DNA of 8,291 bases from an uncultured Collinsella sp. (GTDB lineage: Bacteria > Actinomycetota > Coriobacteriia > Coriobacteriales > Coriobacteriaceae), in NCBI GenBank assembly GCA_902495955.1, contig CABUZE010000030.1:1-8291 (forward strand). Direction: 5' to 3'. Shown here piece after piece: positions 1-6,830 of this stretch. The notes below the pieces were generated by a model, which saw only the letters and a program-made list of their open reading frames with translations, had not been told where the DNA came from and ran no database searches. The translations under genes were made by a program, and so were the position numbers. Each line of letters opens with the position of its first letter. Position 1 is the first letter of the stretch.

Positions 1-1
1 C

Positions 2-673
2 ATTTCGGATGCGCTTGTCGGCAAGCGCATCAAAGTTACGGCGAACGCCCTCGACAACACCGTTGAGTGGGTTTCGCCCGACAGCGTTACCGCGGCGGGG
101 GAGTATAACCTGCTGCGCGTGACCACTACGCCGCAGATCAATAGCGATTCGACCCATCTCGTCTCGGGTGATAGCGTCAAGGCGACGGCGCAGGCTAAGC
201 GCGCCGACGGTTCGGCCACCAACGGCATCGACGTCACCGACCAGGCGACTGTTGCCTGGTATGCGGCGGACGATGCGAAGGCTCCGGAGGCCGACTGGAC
301 GCTTCTGTCCGATATGTCGGGCGCCACGGCAACGGTTTCGGCTTCTGCAGCGGGCAAGTATCTGAAGGCTGTCGCCACGAGCGGCGACTCGACGGTCGAG
401 CTCGTCTCTGCCAACAAGGTTATCGCCGCGGGCTCGCTCGAGGCCGCAGTCCAAAAGCTCAACGATGCCAATAAGCAGATCGCTGTTGATTACAGCACCA
501 AGGGCGGCAACGTCAACGATGTTCTGAAGGCGCAGCTTGCCGACCTGGGCTTTACCGACGTTGACGTTAAGGTCTCCGAGGGCGGCGTTACCTTTAATGC
601 CGAGGATGCCAAGGCCACGGTCGGCATCTCCGACGCTCAGGATAAGACCAACGGCGATGTGTTGTTCTTTTAG
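2..673 (+). CDS. Large modular surface protein, upstream fragment (5' partial, ends at premature TAG)
   Basis: The frame is open from the left edge, so the true start and any signal peptide lie outside the window; the GTG near 119 is only an internal valine. The visible 223 residues are Ig-like and beta-rich. The end of one module (GKRIKVTANALDNTVEWVS) is echoed about 111 residues later by GKYLKAVATSGDSTVELVS, so at least two copies of one Ig-like module are present. A helical stretch (SLEAAVQKLNDANKQIAVDY) then leads into a module cut off by TAG at 671-673, with a second TAG at 683-685. The same frame continues to 4888 with related module types, so this is the N-terminal part of one interrupted gene, not a finished protein. 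Without readthrough the product would be exported but lack the C-terminal anchor. The likely role is extracellular adhesion or binding, which is an inference from architecture. Confidence 0.75.
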   Translation: MSDALVGKRIKVTANALDNTVEWVSPDSVTAAGEYNLLRVTTTPQINSDSTHLVSGDSVKATAQAKRADGSATNGIDVTDQATVAWYAADDAKAPEADWTLLSDMSGATATVSASAAGKYLKAVATSGDSTVELVSANKVIAAGSLEAAVQKLNDANKQIAVDYSTKGGNVNDVLKAQLADLGFTDVDVKVSEGGVTFNAEDAKATVGISDAQDKTNGDVLFF

Positions 674-694
674 TTGTACACCTAGTTCTACACC
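671..694 (+). repeat. 12-bp tandem duplication carrying two in-frame TAG codons
   Basis: Positions 671-682 (tagttgtacacc) and 683-694 (tagttctacacc) are adjacent 12-bp copies that differ at one base. Each begins with TAG in the frame of the surrounding surface-protein gene. The frame reads F-F-stop-L-Y-T-stop-F-Y-T-G-Y-N. A duplication of 12 bp keeps the frame, so it doubles the stop without shifting anything. No start codon with a good ribosome binding site lies just downstream. Confidence 0.9.
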
Positions 695-727
695 GGTTAC
701 AACATCGACGGTCTGCGTAACGCCGAT

Positions 728-3700
728 GTGGCGTTTGAACTGTCGCGCGATGGCAAGACCGAGTATTACCTGCCCAACAAGTCCGTGCAGGTTGCTTGGG
801 ACGAGGCTCGCGTTCAGCAGATGCTTGACGATGCAGCCGAGCAGATTGCCATCGGTTACGCTGCGGGTGATTCGGCTGAGTCCGTCACGTCCAACCTCAC
901 ACTTCCGTACCGCGCAGGCTCCAAGAGCAAGTTCGAGGTTAGCTGGAAGAGCTCCGACGGCGATGCCATTTGGCCTTCCGGCTATGGCTGGAGCGACTAC
1001 ACCGGCAAGGTGACGCGCGCATCGAGCGATCGCGAGGTTACGCTGACCGCGACGGTCTCGTTTGTAAGCGGTGGCCCGTCTGACGTTAAGGGCGCGCACG
1101 ACTTTACGGTGACCGTCAAGGGTGATTCCGAGAAGGTCGCCGCCGACAAGAAGGCGCTTCAGGAGAAGGTCGATGCGGCCTTTACCTACGACAATATCAA
1201 GTACTCCGGCACCGAAACGGTTGCCAACAAGGATGGCCTGACCGCCGACCTGCAGATGCCGCGCACGAGCACGCTCAATATCGACGGCAAGTACTACAAG
1301 GTTGAGTATTCCGCCAGCACCGATGACATCACGTTCAACGGCTACAAGGGCACGGTCTACCAGCCGCTGCCGGGCGACGGGACGGCGAAGACCAAGATCA
1401 CCCTCACGGTGACCGATAAGTCCAACGCCGAGGTCACGGCAAGCAAGACCCTCGATTTTGCGATTGCCCCGCAGGATCAGGGCGAGCTCGATACCGAGCT
1501 TTCTCTTATGGAAAAGGCGAAGGCTGGCTATGCTGCCGCCATTCTGAATGGCCAGGACGCCAATGCCGTTTCGGCGGACATGCACGCGTTCCAGAAGGCT
1601 TACCTTGATGCCGACGGCAACCTTGCCTGGAGCTACAACAAGGCAACGACCGATTCGACCGACTTGGGCGTCGTGCCGGTCGATCTGCCTGGCTATGACG
1701 CGATGTCCGGGCAGGATTGGCGTCTGTTTAAGTCGAGCAACAGCTCTATTGTCTCCGCAGAGAATCTCAAGGTCACGCAGCCGCAGTACAACACGAAGGT
1801 TGTCGTTTCCTCGCGCCTGACGAGCGAGAAGTACGCTCGCTATGCCGAGCGCTATCCCGACAATGCCGCGTATGCCAAGCTTGCCAACCAGGACGTATCG
1901 GCAACGTTGACGGTCGTGGGCACGAGTGGTCAAAACAGCCCCGAGGTCACAGCGACGTGCTCCGTCATTGGCATCGATGCCAAGGGCAAGCAGCAGACGT
2001 GGGCTGCCGCTTCGCAGTACACGCTCAAGAACGGCTCGACGGCCGCCGATCTTTCCGAAGAGCTCTTTAAGCAGGCCGGTCTCAAGGCCGACTACGACCC
2101 CAATGGTTCTTGGGGCTGGGTGCTCAATTCTATTACGTCGCCTTTCGAGCCGGATCGTACTCTTGCATACGACCATGCTACGGGCGCCTATTGGCAGCTG
2201 TTCATCAACGGCGTCGCTGCATCGGTGGGCGCTGGCAACCACAAGCTCGAGGCGGGCGACTCTGTCGTCTGGTGCTACTCGAAGTACGGCGACGCTGCAC
2301 CCACCGACCGGCTTTCGGTAAGCTGCACCGTTGTCGGTCAGGACGCTTCGGGTGCTCAGCAGACGTGGGCGCAGCCTACGACTGCACTGGTGGAAGAGGG
2401 CGCAACTGCCGCCGATCTTTCCGAGCAGGTCTTTAAGCAGGCCGGTATTGGCGCCGACACGGGCAAGGGCTCGTACGGTTGGTTCCTCAATTCTCTGACG
2501 TCACCGTTCAATAAGAACGTGACGCTTTCGACCGAGCAGGTTAACGAGAGTACCTGGAAATACTGGCAGTTCTTTGTCAACGGCAAGAAGGCCAATGTCG
2601 GCGCAGGCAACTACACGCTCAAGGCCGGCGATGAGATTACCTGGGTCTATGGTTCCGATGGCACCATGCCCGGTCAAGTTTCTGTCTCGATGGAGATCAT
2701 CGGCAAGAAGGGCGATAAGGCACAGCGCTGGACCGATCCTTCGACGCAGGTGTTTGTTGAGGGCACGACGATCAAGGACGCCACTGCCGCCTACTTTGAT
2801 GCTTTGGGCATTGAGTCCGTGATGCTCAATGATGGGGGCTATTGGAATGTCCATAGTCTCGTGTCCCCGCTTGATGGCACCAAACTGACGGGCTCCTGGT
2901 CGTTCTTTGTTAACGGTGTTCCCGGACCCCAACTCGATAGTGACTACGTTGTCAAATCGGGCGACACGATTGTCTGGGCTTATGCTGCTGGCGATACGGT
3001 TCCCAATCCCGACGAGGTCGTAGTCAATCCGAGCGCCCCGCGTCCGTCCGGTTGGAAGTCCGATTGGGATGGCAAGTCCAATGCGGCGGTCGAGAACGTT
3101 TCGACGCCTACGGGTGCGCTAGCGAGCTCTTGGACGTTCGATTGGAAGGCGTATTCTGGTTCGGCGTATCCCAACGCGAGTGAACCTATCGTCGTGAACG
3201 GTAACGTGTATCTTGCCGTCAACAACCGTTTGCTAAAGATTGACGCCGAGTCGGGCAAGGTCCTTGACGAGTCGAATCTTAAGAAAGCGGTCGGTTACAC
3301 CTCGCGCCCGATTTATGCGAACGGTTTGGTTATCGTTCCGCTTGACGGCGGTGCGGTCCAGGCCCTGACGGCTGACGCGCTCACAACGGTTTGGGTCACT
3401 GACTCCGTGAACAAGACTGCTCAGTCGAATTCTCAGCTGACGGTTGATGGCAATTACCTTTATGTCGGCACCGTTGATGTCGACTATGGAAAGGGTACGT
3501 ACAATAACGGCCACCTGACGCGCATTAACATGCTGACAGGTGCTGTTTCCTGGCAGCATGTCAATGCCAATGAGGGCTATTACTGGACAGGCGCGACGGT
3601 GGGTGATGACTTTGTCTTGGGTCCCACCAGTGCCGGTACCGTCGAGATGCTCAGCAAGTCTTCGGGCGATGTGCTCGGAAGTGTTTCGGTTGGATCGATT

Positions 3701-4888
3701 GTCAACTCCACTTGCGTGCTTTCGGCTGACGGCAGCCATGCCTATCTCATCTCGCGCGACGGCAAGCTGCACGTGTTGGCGATTTCTGATGGCGACTCAC
3801 GTGATGCGGATGCCGCTTCGCGTATTACCGAGGAGCGTGTAGTTGACCTTGGCCTTACTGGCTGCGCGTGTGTGCCTACGACGTATGATGGCAAGCTGAT
3901 TGTTGGCGGCGAGGTTGCTGGCGGCTCTGCGCTAGCGATTATTGATCCGGCCAGCGACTTTGAAACGACGCTGGTTTCGTCTGCTGATGGCACTGCGCTT
4001 CCCACTGGTGGCATCAAGGGCGCTCCGCTGGTGAGCGTCCAGGGCGAAGACGCGTATGTCTACTTCACGGTTAACTACGGCGAGAGCCCTGATTTCGTTA
4101 ACTACACCTCGGGCGGTGGCGTATATCGATACAAGAAGGGTGACGCTGGGGCTTCTGGTGTGTTTAGCGCAACAGGCCACAACAACTACTGTGACTCGCC
4201 AATCGCTTGTGATGCCCAGGGCAACTTGTACTACATCAACGACTCTGGCACGCTGTTCAAGCTGAATGCTGGCGTTAAGGTTTCGTTTAGCGCTGGCGAG
4301 GGGTCCAAGGTCGATTTTCAGACTACGGCCGCCAACGGCTCTATCGCCAAGCCTGCCGATCCGACACGCGAGGGTTATACCTTCGCTGGTTGGTATACCG
4401 ACGAGGCTTGTACGGAGGCGTATGACTTTAGCGCTGCGGTGACGGCCGATATGACGCTGTATGCCAAGTGGGTCAAGAATGCCGTTAACCCTGGCGGTAA
4501 CGGTGGCTCTGGCTCCAATGGTGGCTCGGGTAATGCCGGTGCTGGTTCTGGCTCCGGTAACGGCACAAACGGCCAGCAGACTGGCGGTGCTGTTGCTCCG
4601 GGCCAAAAGCCGGTGTCCACCACGACCAAGACCGAGACCAAGGACGGCAAGGATTCCAAGAAGGATTCCGACAAGTCCGACAAGAAGGACAGCGAGAAGT
4701 CTGATAAGAAGTCCAGCAAGTCCGGCTCCAAGTCCGATACGGGCGCGGCCGCCGCGACTACCGCTAAGAAGTCCGCTGAGGCTCCCGCGCAGCAGTCTGG
4801 CTTCAATCCGCTTGCCATCGTCGGCGTTGCGGCTGGCGTGATCGGTCTTGCCGTCATCGGCGTGTTCGTATTCACCAAGCGTCGGTAG
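728..4888 (+). CDS. Large modular surface protein, main part: Ig-like, 3x DUF4430, beta-propeller, B-repeat, C-terminal anchor
   Basis: This continues the frame of the upstream fragment after two TAG codons. GTG 728 is only the first possible start; it has no Shine-Dalgarno and no signal peptide, so the region is probably the body of one interrupted gene. Counting from 728, residues about 54-134, 165-250 and 252-405 look like atrophied bacterial Ig-type modules joined by helices. Residues 407-522, 528-645 and 650-755 are three DUF4430 domains with the W-x-x-F-(I/V)-N-G and G-D-x-(I/V)-x-W-x-Y signatures. Residues about 800-1179 are a PQQ-like beta-propeller (VNGNVYLAVNNRLLKIDAESG). Residues 1182-1252 form an InlB B-repeat (GYTFAGWYTDEACT, TLYAKW). 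A Gly/Asn/Ser spacer, a Lys/Asp/Ser-rich linker (about 1303-1337) and a membrane helix (1360-1383) ending KRR follow. No LPXTG is present. Role inferred: surface binding or adhesion; ligand unknown. It may be a pseudogene or need readthrough. Confidence 0.8.
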   Translation: MAFELSRDGKTEYYLPNKSVQVAWDEARVQQMLDDAAEQIAIGYAAGDSAESVTSNLTLPYRAGSKSKFEVSWKSSDGDAIWPSGYGWSDYTGKVTRASSDREVTLTATVSFVSGGPSDVKGAHDFTVTVKGDSEKVAADKKALQEKVDAAFTYDNIKYSGTETVANKDGLTADLQMPRTSTLNIDGKYYKVEYSASTDDITFNGYKGTVYQPLPGDGTAKTKITLTVTDKSNAEVTASKTLDFAIAPQDQGELDTELSLMEKAKAGYAAAILNGQDANAVSADMHAFQKAYLDADGNLAWSYNKATTDSTDLGVVPVDLPGYDAMSGQDWRLFKSSNSSIVSAENLKVTQPQYNTKVVVSSRLTSEKYARYAERYPDNAAYAKLANQDVSATLTVVGTSGQNSPEVTATCSVIGIDAKGKQQTWAAASQYTLKNGSTAADLSEELFKQAGLKADYDPNGSWGWVLNSITSPFEPDRTLAYDHATGAYWQLFINGVAASVGAGNHKLEAGDSVVWCYSKYGDAAPTDRLSVSCTVVGQDASGAQQTWAQPTTALVEEGATAADLSEQVFKQAGIGADTGKGSYGWFLNSLTSPFNKNVTLSTEQVNESTWKYWQFFVNGKKANVGAGNYTLKAGDEITWVYGSDGTMPGQVSVSMEIIGKKGDKAQRWTDPSTQVFVEGTTIKDATAAYFDALGIESVMLNDGGYWNVHSLVSPLDGTKLTGSWSFFVNGVPGPQLDSDYVVKSGDTIVWAYAAGDTVPNPDEVVVNPSAPRPSGWKSDWDGKSNAAVENVSTPTGALASSWTFDWKAYSGSAYPNASEPIVVNGNVYLAVNNRLLKIDAESGKVLDESNLKKAVGYTSRPIYANGLVIVPLDGGAVQALTADALTTVWVTDSVNKTAQSNSQLTVDGNYLYVGTVDVDYGKGTYNNGHLTRINMLTGAVSWQHVNANEGYYWTGATVGDDFVLGPTSAGTVEMLSKSSGDVLGSVSVGSIVNSTCVLSADGSHAYLISRDGKLHVLAISDGDSRDADAASRITEERVVDLGLTGCACVPTTYDGKLIVGGEVAGGSALAIIDPASDFETTLVSSADGTALPTGGIKGAPLVSVQGEDAYVYFTVNYGESPDFVNYTSGGGVYRYKKGDAGASGVFSATGHNNYCDSPIACDAQGNLYYINDSGTLFKLNAGVKVSFSAGEGSKVDFQTTAANGSIAKPADPTREGYTFAGWYTDEACTEAYDFSAAVTADMTLYAKWVKNAVNPGGNGGSGSNGGSGNAGAGSGSGNGTNGQQTGGAVAPGQKPVSTTTKTETKDGKDSKKDSDKSDKKDSEKSDKKSSKSGSKSDTGAAAATTAKKSAEAPAQQSGFNPLAIVGVAAGVIGLAVIGVFVFTKRR
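1945..2992 (+). repeat. Three tandem DUF4430-coding repeats
   Basis: Three repeats lie at about 1945-2290, 2308-2660 and 2675-2992. Copies 1 and 2 are spaced 366 bp apart and keep blocks of identical DNA: gccgccgatctttccga at 2042-2058 and 2408-2424, and tctttaagcaggccggt at 2064-2080 and 2430-2446. Copy 3 is clearly related in protein but diverged in DNA. This pattern fits a recent duplication of copies 1 and 2, or gene conversion between them, with copy 3 older. Confidence 0.85.
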
Positions 4889-4892
4889 GTGA
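4887..4892 (+). promoter_or_regulatory. Ribosome binding site deciding the start of the DUF4430 protein
   Basis: AGGTGA overlaps the TAG of the upstream gene and sits five bases before ATG 4898. It is a six-base perfect complement of the 16S rRNA tail. It makes ATG 4898 the start and rules out GTG 4889, which lies inside the site itself. Overlap of the site with the preceding stop codon suggests translational coupling. Confidence 0.7.
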
Positions 4893-4897
4893 GGGCT

Positions 4898-5794
4898 ATG
4901 TCCAATAAGCCGCAGGACGCCGACTCCAAACAACCCGACTCGTCGTTCATTCAGCTCGACGATGCAAAGCAAAAGGGCGCCGCTTCGGCGGCGTCCGCCC
5001 CTCGGCGCAAGGCACTGCTTGGCGCTCTGACGGCCGGCTGCATCGTTTTGATCGTTGTGTCGCTGGGTTTTGTCTATCCCTCTGACGGCAGTGCATGGTC
5101 CATCGATTGGATCGCGCGGGCTGTGACAGGGGAGAGCGTCGTTGCCAAGTGTGCGTCGGTTTCCGGCTCGACTACCGCTTCGGGCAAGGCTGCGCCCAAG
5201 GACTCCAAATCTTCGGACAATGCGAAGGACGGGTCGAAGGATTCGGATGAATCTGATTCCAAGGACAAGTCTGAATCTTCGGACAAGAAGTCTGACAAGG
5301 ATTCGAAGGAGAAGAAGTCCGAAGGCAAGGGCGGCAAGAAGTCCAGCAGCACGTCTGCCGGACAGGGCTCGGAATCCGCTGGTGGATCGAGTTCTTCTTC
5401 GGGCAGCGGCTCGGCGTCCGGCGGTGGGTCTGCATCCAACAGCGGCAACGCCTCTGCGGGCAATCAGGACGGCTCGCAGCAGCCTGGCTACGTCACGGTA
5501 ACGGTCTCGGTCACATCGAGCGCTGTGGGCAATCCTGTGTCTTCTAGTGGTACCTTCACCTTTAACGAGGGCGCAACCCCTTACGACGCGCTGTGTGCGT
5601 TGGGACTTTCTATCAATGCGCGCCCTTCGTCGTATGGTACCTATGTCGCCGCTATTGGCGGTCTGGCCGAGAAGGAGCACGGCGGCAAGAGCGGCTGGAT
5701 GTACTCCGTTAACGGCACAACGCCCATGACGGCCTGCAGTAACTACGTTCTCTCCAATGGCGACAACGTCGTTTGGTATTACGTAACGGGCTAA
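4898..5794 (+). CDS. Membrane-anchored DUF4430 (transcobalamin C-terminal-like) surface protein
   Basis: This protein has 298 residues from ATG 4898. A charged N-terminal tail (1-38) with RRK before the helix is followed by one membrane segment (about 39-60), so it should sit N-in with the rest outside. Residues about 85-195 are a low-complexity Ser/Lys/Asp then Ser/Gly linker, similar in style to the wall-spanning linker of the upstream protein. Residues about 197-298 form one DUF4430 domain ending in GWMYSVNG and NGDNVVWYY, the signature also seen three times in the upstream gene. DUF4430 is related to the C-terminal domain of animal transcobalamin and intrinsic factor, but corrinoid binding is not shown here. 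The gap to the upstream gene is nine bases and a terminator follows, so the pair is probably an operon. The two proteins may share a ligand or contact each other at the envelope. Confidence 0.85.
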   Translation: MSNKPQDADSKQPDSSFIQLDDAKQKGAASAASAPRRKALLGALTAGCIVLIVVSLGFVYPSDGSAWSIDWIARAVTGESVVAKCASVSGSTTASGKAAPKDSKSSDNAKDGSKDSDESDSKDKSESSDKKSDKDSKEKKSEGKGGKKSSSTSAGQGSESAGGSSSSSGSGSASGGGSASNSGNASAGNQDGSQQPGYVTVTVSVTSSAVGNPVSSSGTFTFNEGATPYDALCALGLSINARPSSYGTYVAAIGGLAEKEHGGKSGWMYSVNGTTPMTACSNYVLSNGDNVVWYYVTG

Positions 5795-5814
5795 ATGCCT
5801 CGAAATAACGCGCC

Positions 5815-5854
5815 AAACGGGCGGTTCGGACCAACATCCGAGCCGCCCGTTTTT
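5815..5854 (+). terminator. Rho-independent terminator of the surface-protein operon
   Basis: A 14-bp stem, 5816-5829 with 5838-5851, has a single G-U wobble and an 8-base loop (accaacat). It is GC-rich at its core and runs into TTTTT at 5850-5854. It lies 21 bases after the TAA of the DUF4430 gene, so it should end the + strand transcript. Confidence 0.9.
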
Positions 5855-6102
5855 AATACGGATGGGATGGGGTTCCCAATCGAGGCTCAACCGGAAAATG
5901 CATCCCACTCTGAAGGCGAATTCCGAGACACGGTTTCCGCATCAGCATCCATTGGGAAAGCACATCCCGTTCTGCTGACTGATTCCGGGACGCAGCTTCC
6001 GCTAGGACGGCGTTGCGGAAGCTGCATCCCATTCTGAGGCTGCAATCTGGGATGCAGTTTCCGCGTGACGCCCCTAGGGAAACTGCGACTCATTCCGGCG
6101 CT
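5855..6102. repeat. Array of four 62-bp imperfectly palindromic tandem units
   Basis: Units 5855-5916, 5917-5978, 5979-6040 and 6041-6102 align without gaps at a period of exactly 62 bp. Each has a left arm resembling GGGACGCAGTTTCCGC, a variable centre, and a right arm resembling GCGGAAACTGCATCCC followed by ATTCTG. Unit 3 folds best: 5987-6002 pairs with 6015-6030 at 15 of 16 positions. Unit 4 pairs 6049-6062 with 6078-6091 less perfectly. Units 1 and 2 have decayed arms. No gene is visible here; short open frames through it lack ribosome binding sites and family signatures. It fills most of the convergent gap between two terminators, so it is not a 5' leader. It could be a REP/BIME-like intergenic element, a protein-binding array or a small structured RNA. 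Confidence 0.8.
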
Positions 6103-6143
6103 GTAGCCCGCCTCGTACGCTTTCCTCGGCAGGCTCTGCAAAC

Positions 6144-6177
6144 AAAAAACCGGTTGGAACGAGAATTCCAACCGGTT
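6144..6177 (-). terminator. Rho-independent terminator after the second GtrA-like gene
   Basis: A perfect 12-bp stem, AACCGGTTGGAA at 6148-6159 with TTCCAACCGGTT at 6166-6177, encloses a 6-base loop. On the minus strand it is followed by six T residues (the A run at 6144-6149). It starts 27 bases after the TAG of the minus-strand gene, so it should end that transcript. Confidence 0.92.
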
Positions 6178-6203
6178 ATACCTTCAAGCAAATGTCGAAC
6201 AAA

Positions 6204-6611
6204 CTACGACTGCGCGCCCTCGAGGAATAAGCGACGGCTAAAGTAGTTGTACCAGGTGACCAGGAACGTGGCGATGGCCTTCATGGCCTGGTAGCCGATG
6301 CTCAAAAACGTGACGCCCACAAACATGTACAGGTCGTTGAGGCCCAAACCAATCACCGACAGGATGGTGAAGATCGTGAACTCGCGCTTGCGGCTCATGC
6401 CCTCGCGATGGTCGAACACGTACTTCATGCTGAGCCAGTAGTTAACCACGACGGATGTGATAAACGAGATCGTGGTGCTCATCAAAAATTCGAGGTGGAA
6501 CAGCTCGACGAGTGCAATGAGCATGCCCCAGTCGATGCCAAAGGAGATAAGACCCACGACAGCGAACTTGAGGAACTGCTTGGTATGAGGTTGTGCCAGT
6601 GCCTTGCGCAC
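6204..6611 (-). CDS. GtrA-family membrane protein (distal copy)
   Basis: This 135-residue protein has four predicted membrane segments: about 12-35, 40-62, 77-98 and 102-124. The KFAVVG start, the NYWLSMKYVF motif between helices 2 and 3, and the RRLFLEG end are typical of the GtrA family (usual length 120-150). Members help move or use polyprenyl-phosphate-linked sugars in O-antigen, teichoic acid or other glycan modification; the sugar here is unknown. GTG 6611 is chosen because an in-frame stop lies about 15 codons upstream and GGATGTGAT, one base off a full Shine-Dalgarno, sits three bases before it. It is a clear paralogue of the gene at 6831-7226. A 219-base gap with a hairpin separates the two, so this gene may have its own promoter. 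A terminator follows at 6144-6177. Confidence 0.85.
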   Translation of the reverse strand: MRKALAQPHTKQFLKFAVVGLISFGIDWGMLIALVELFHLEFLMSTTISFITSVVVNYWLSMKYVFDHREGMSRKREFTIFTILSVIGLGLNDLYMFVGVTFLSIGYQAMKAIATFLVTWYNYFSRRLFLEGAQS

Positions 6612-6762
6612 GTAATCACATCCAATGCGTTGACGAATCGAGCAGAGGATACTTTAGAGCTTTTGCATGGGAAACGTAAGGTCTTTGCCAAGAACTATAC
6701 GAACTCGTCAAATTTGCAAGAGACAATCCGCAAACGTTGCAAATCCATCCGTAAACGAGCAA
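6612..6762 (-). promoter_or_regulatory. Leader region of the distal gtrA-like gene
   Basis: This stretch is more AT-rich than its surroundings and lies between the upstream hairpin and GTG 6611. On the minus strand TTACGT, a 17-base spacer and TAAAGT form a possible -35/-10 pair, each matching consensus at four of six positions. An 8-bp inverted repeat, ATTTGCAA at 6712-6719 and TTGCAAAT at 6737-6744, may be an operator. Both readings are weak and come from pattern only. Confidence 0.3.
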
Positions 6763-6806
6763 GGCCCACGAACAACGCAGCGCTCGACGTACGTCGTCCG
6801 TGGGCC
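6763..6806 (-). terminator. Hairpin, probable terminator or attenuator between the gtrA-like genes
   Basis: Positions 6763-6776 and 6793-6806 form a 14-bp stem with a 16-base loop. On the minus strand the two imperfect positions are G-U wobbles, while on the plus strand they are A-C mismatches, so the structure is suited to minus-strand RNA. It begins about 24 bases after the TAG of the proximal gtrA-like gene. The following tail is only mildly U-rich, so termination may be partial. Confidence 0.6.
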
Positions 6807-6830
6807 CCGTAGTGCAACGAGGAGGCTGGG

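Noticed and set aside
671..685. Genome-wide reassignment of TAG to an amino acid
   Set aside because: fbp and both gtrA-like genes end in TAG at their normal family C-termini, and the distal gtrA-like gene's TAG is followed directly by a strong terminator, so TAG works as a stop here.
671..694. Phase variation by slippage of the 12-bp repeat
   Set aside because: Gain or loss of 12-bp units keeps the frame and leaves at least one TAG while any copy remains, so slippage would not give a simple on/off switch.
4889..4891. GTG start for the second DUF4430 protein
   Set aside because: This codon lies within the AGGTGA ribosome binding site that serves ATG 4898.
5027..5041. Lipobox (LTAGC) in the second DUF4430 protein
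   Set aside because: The Cys sits in the middle of the hydrophobic segment and is followed by ten more hydrophobic residues, which fits a membrane anchor and not a lipoprotein signal.
3932..5908. A 658-codon open frame on the minus strand
   Set aside because: It lies opposite two well-supported genes, is rich in Arg, Ala and Leu as expected of an antisense shadow of high-GC coding DNA, and has no recognisable domain.
5855..6102. CRISPR array
   Set aside because: The 62-bp units are similar along most of their length and vary mainly in the palindrome centre and outer edges, with no alternation of conserved repeats and unique spacers and no cas genes.
5795..6246. Small coding genes in the convergent intergenic region
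   Set aside because: The short open frames on both strands run through terminators and the palindromic array, lack ribosome binding sites and show no family signature.
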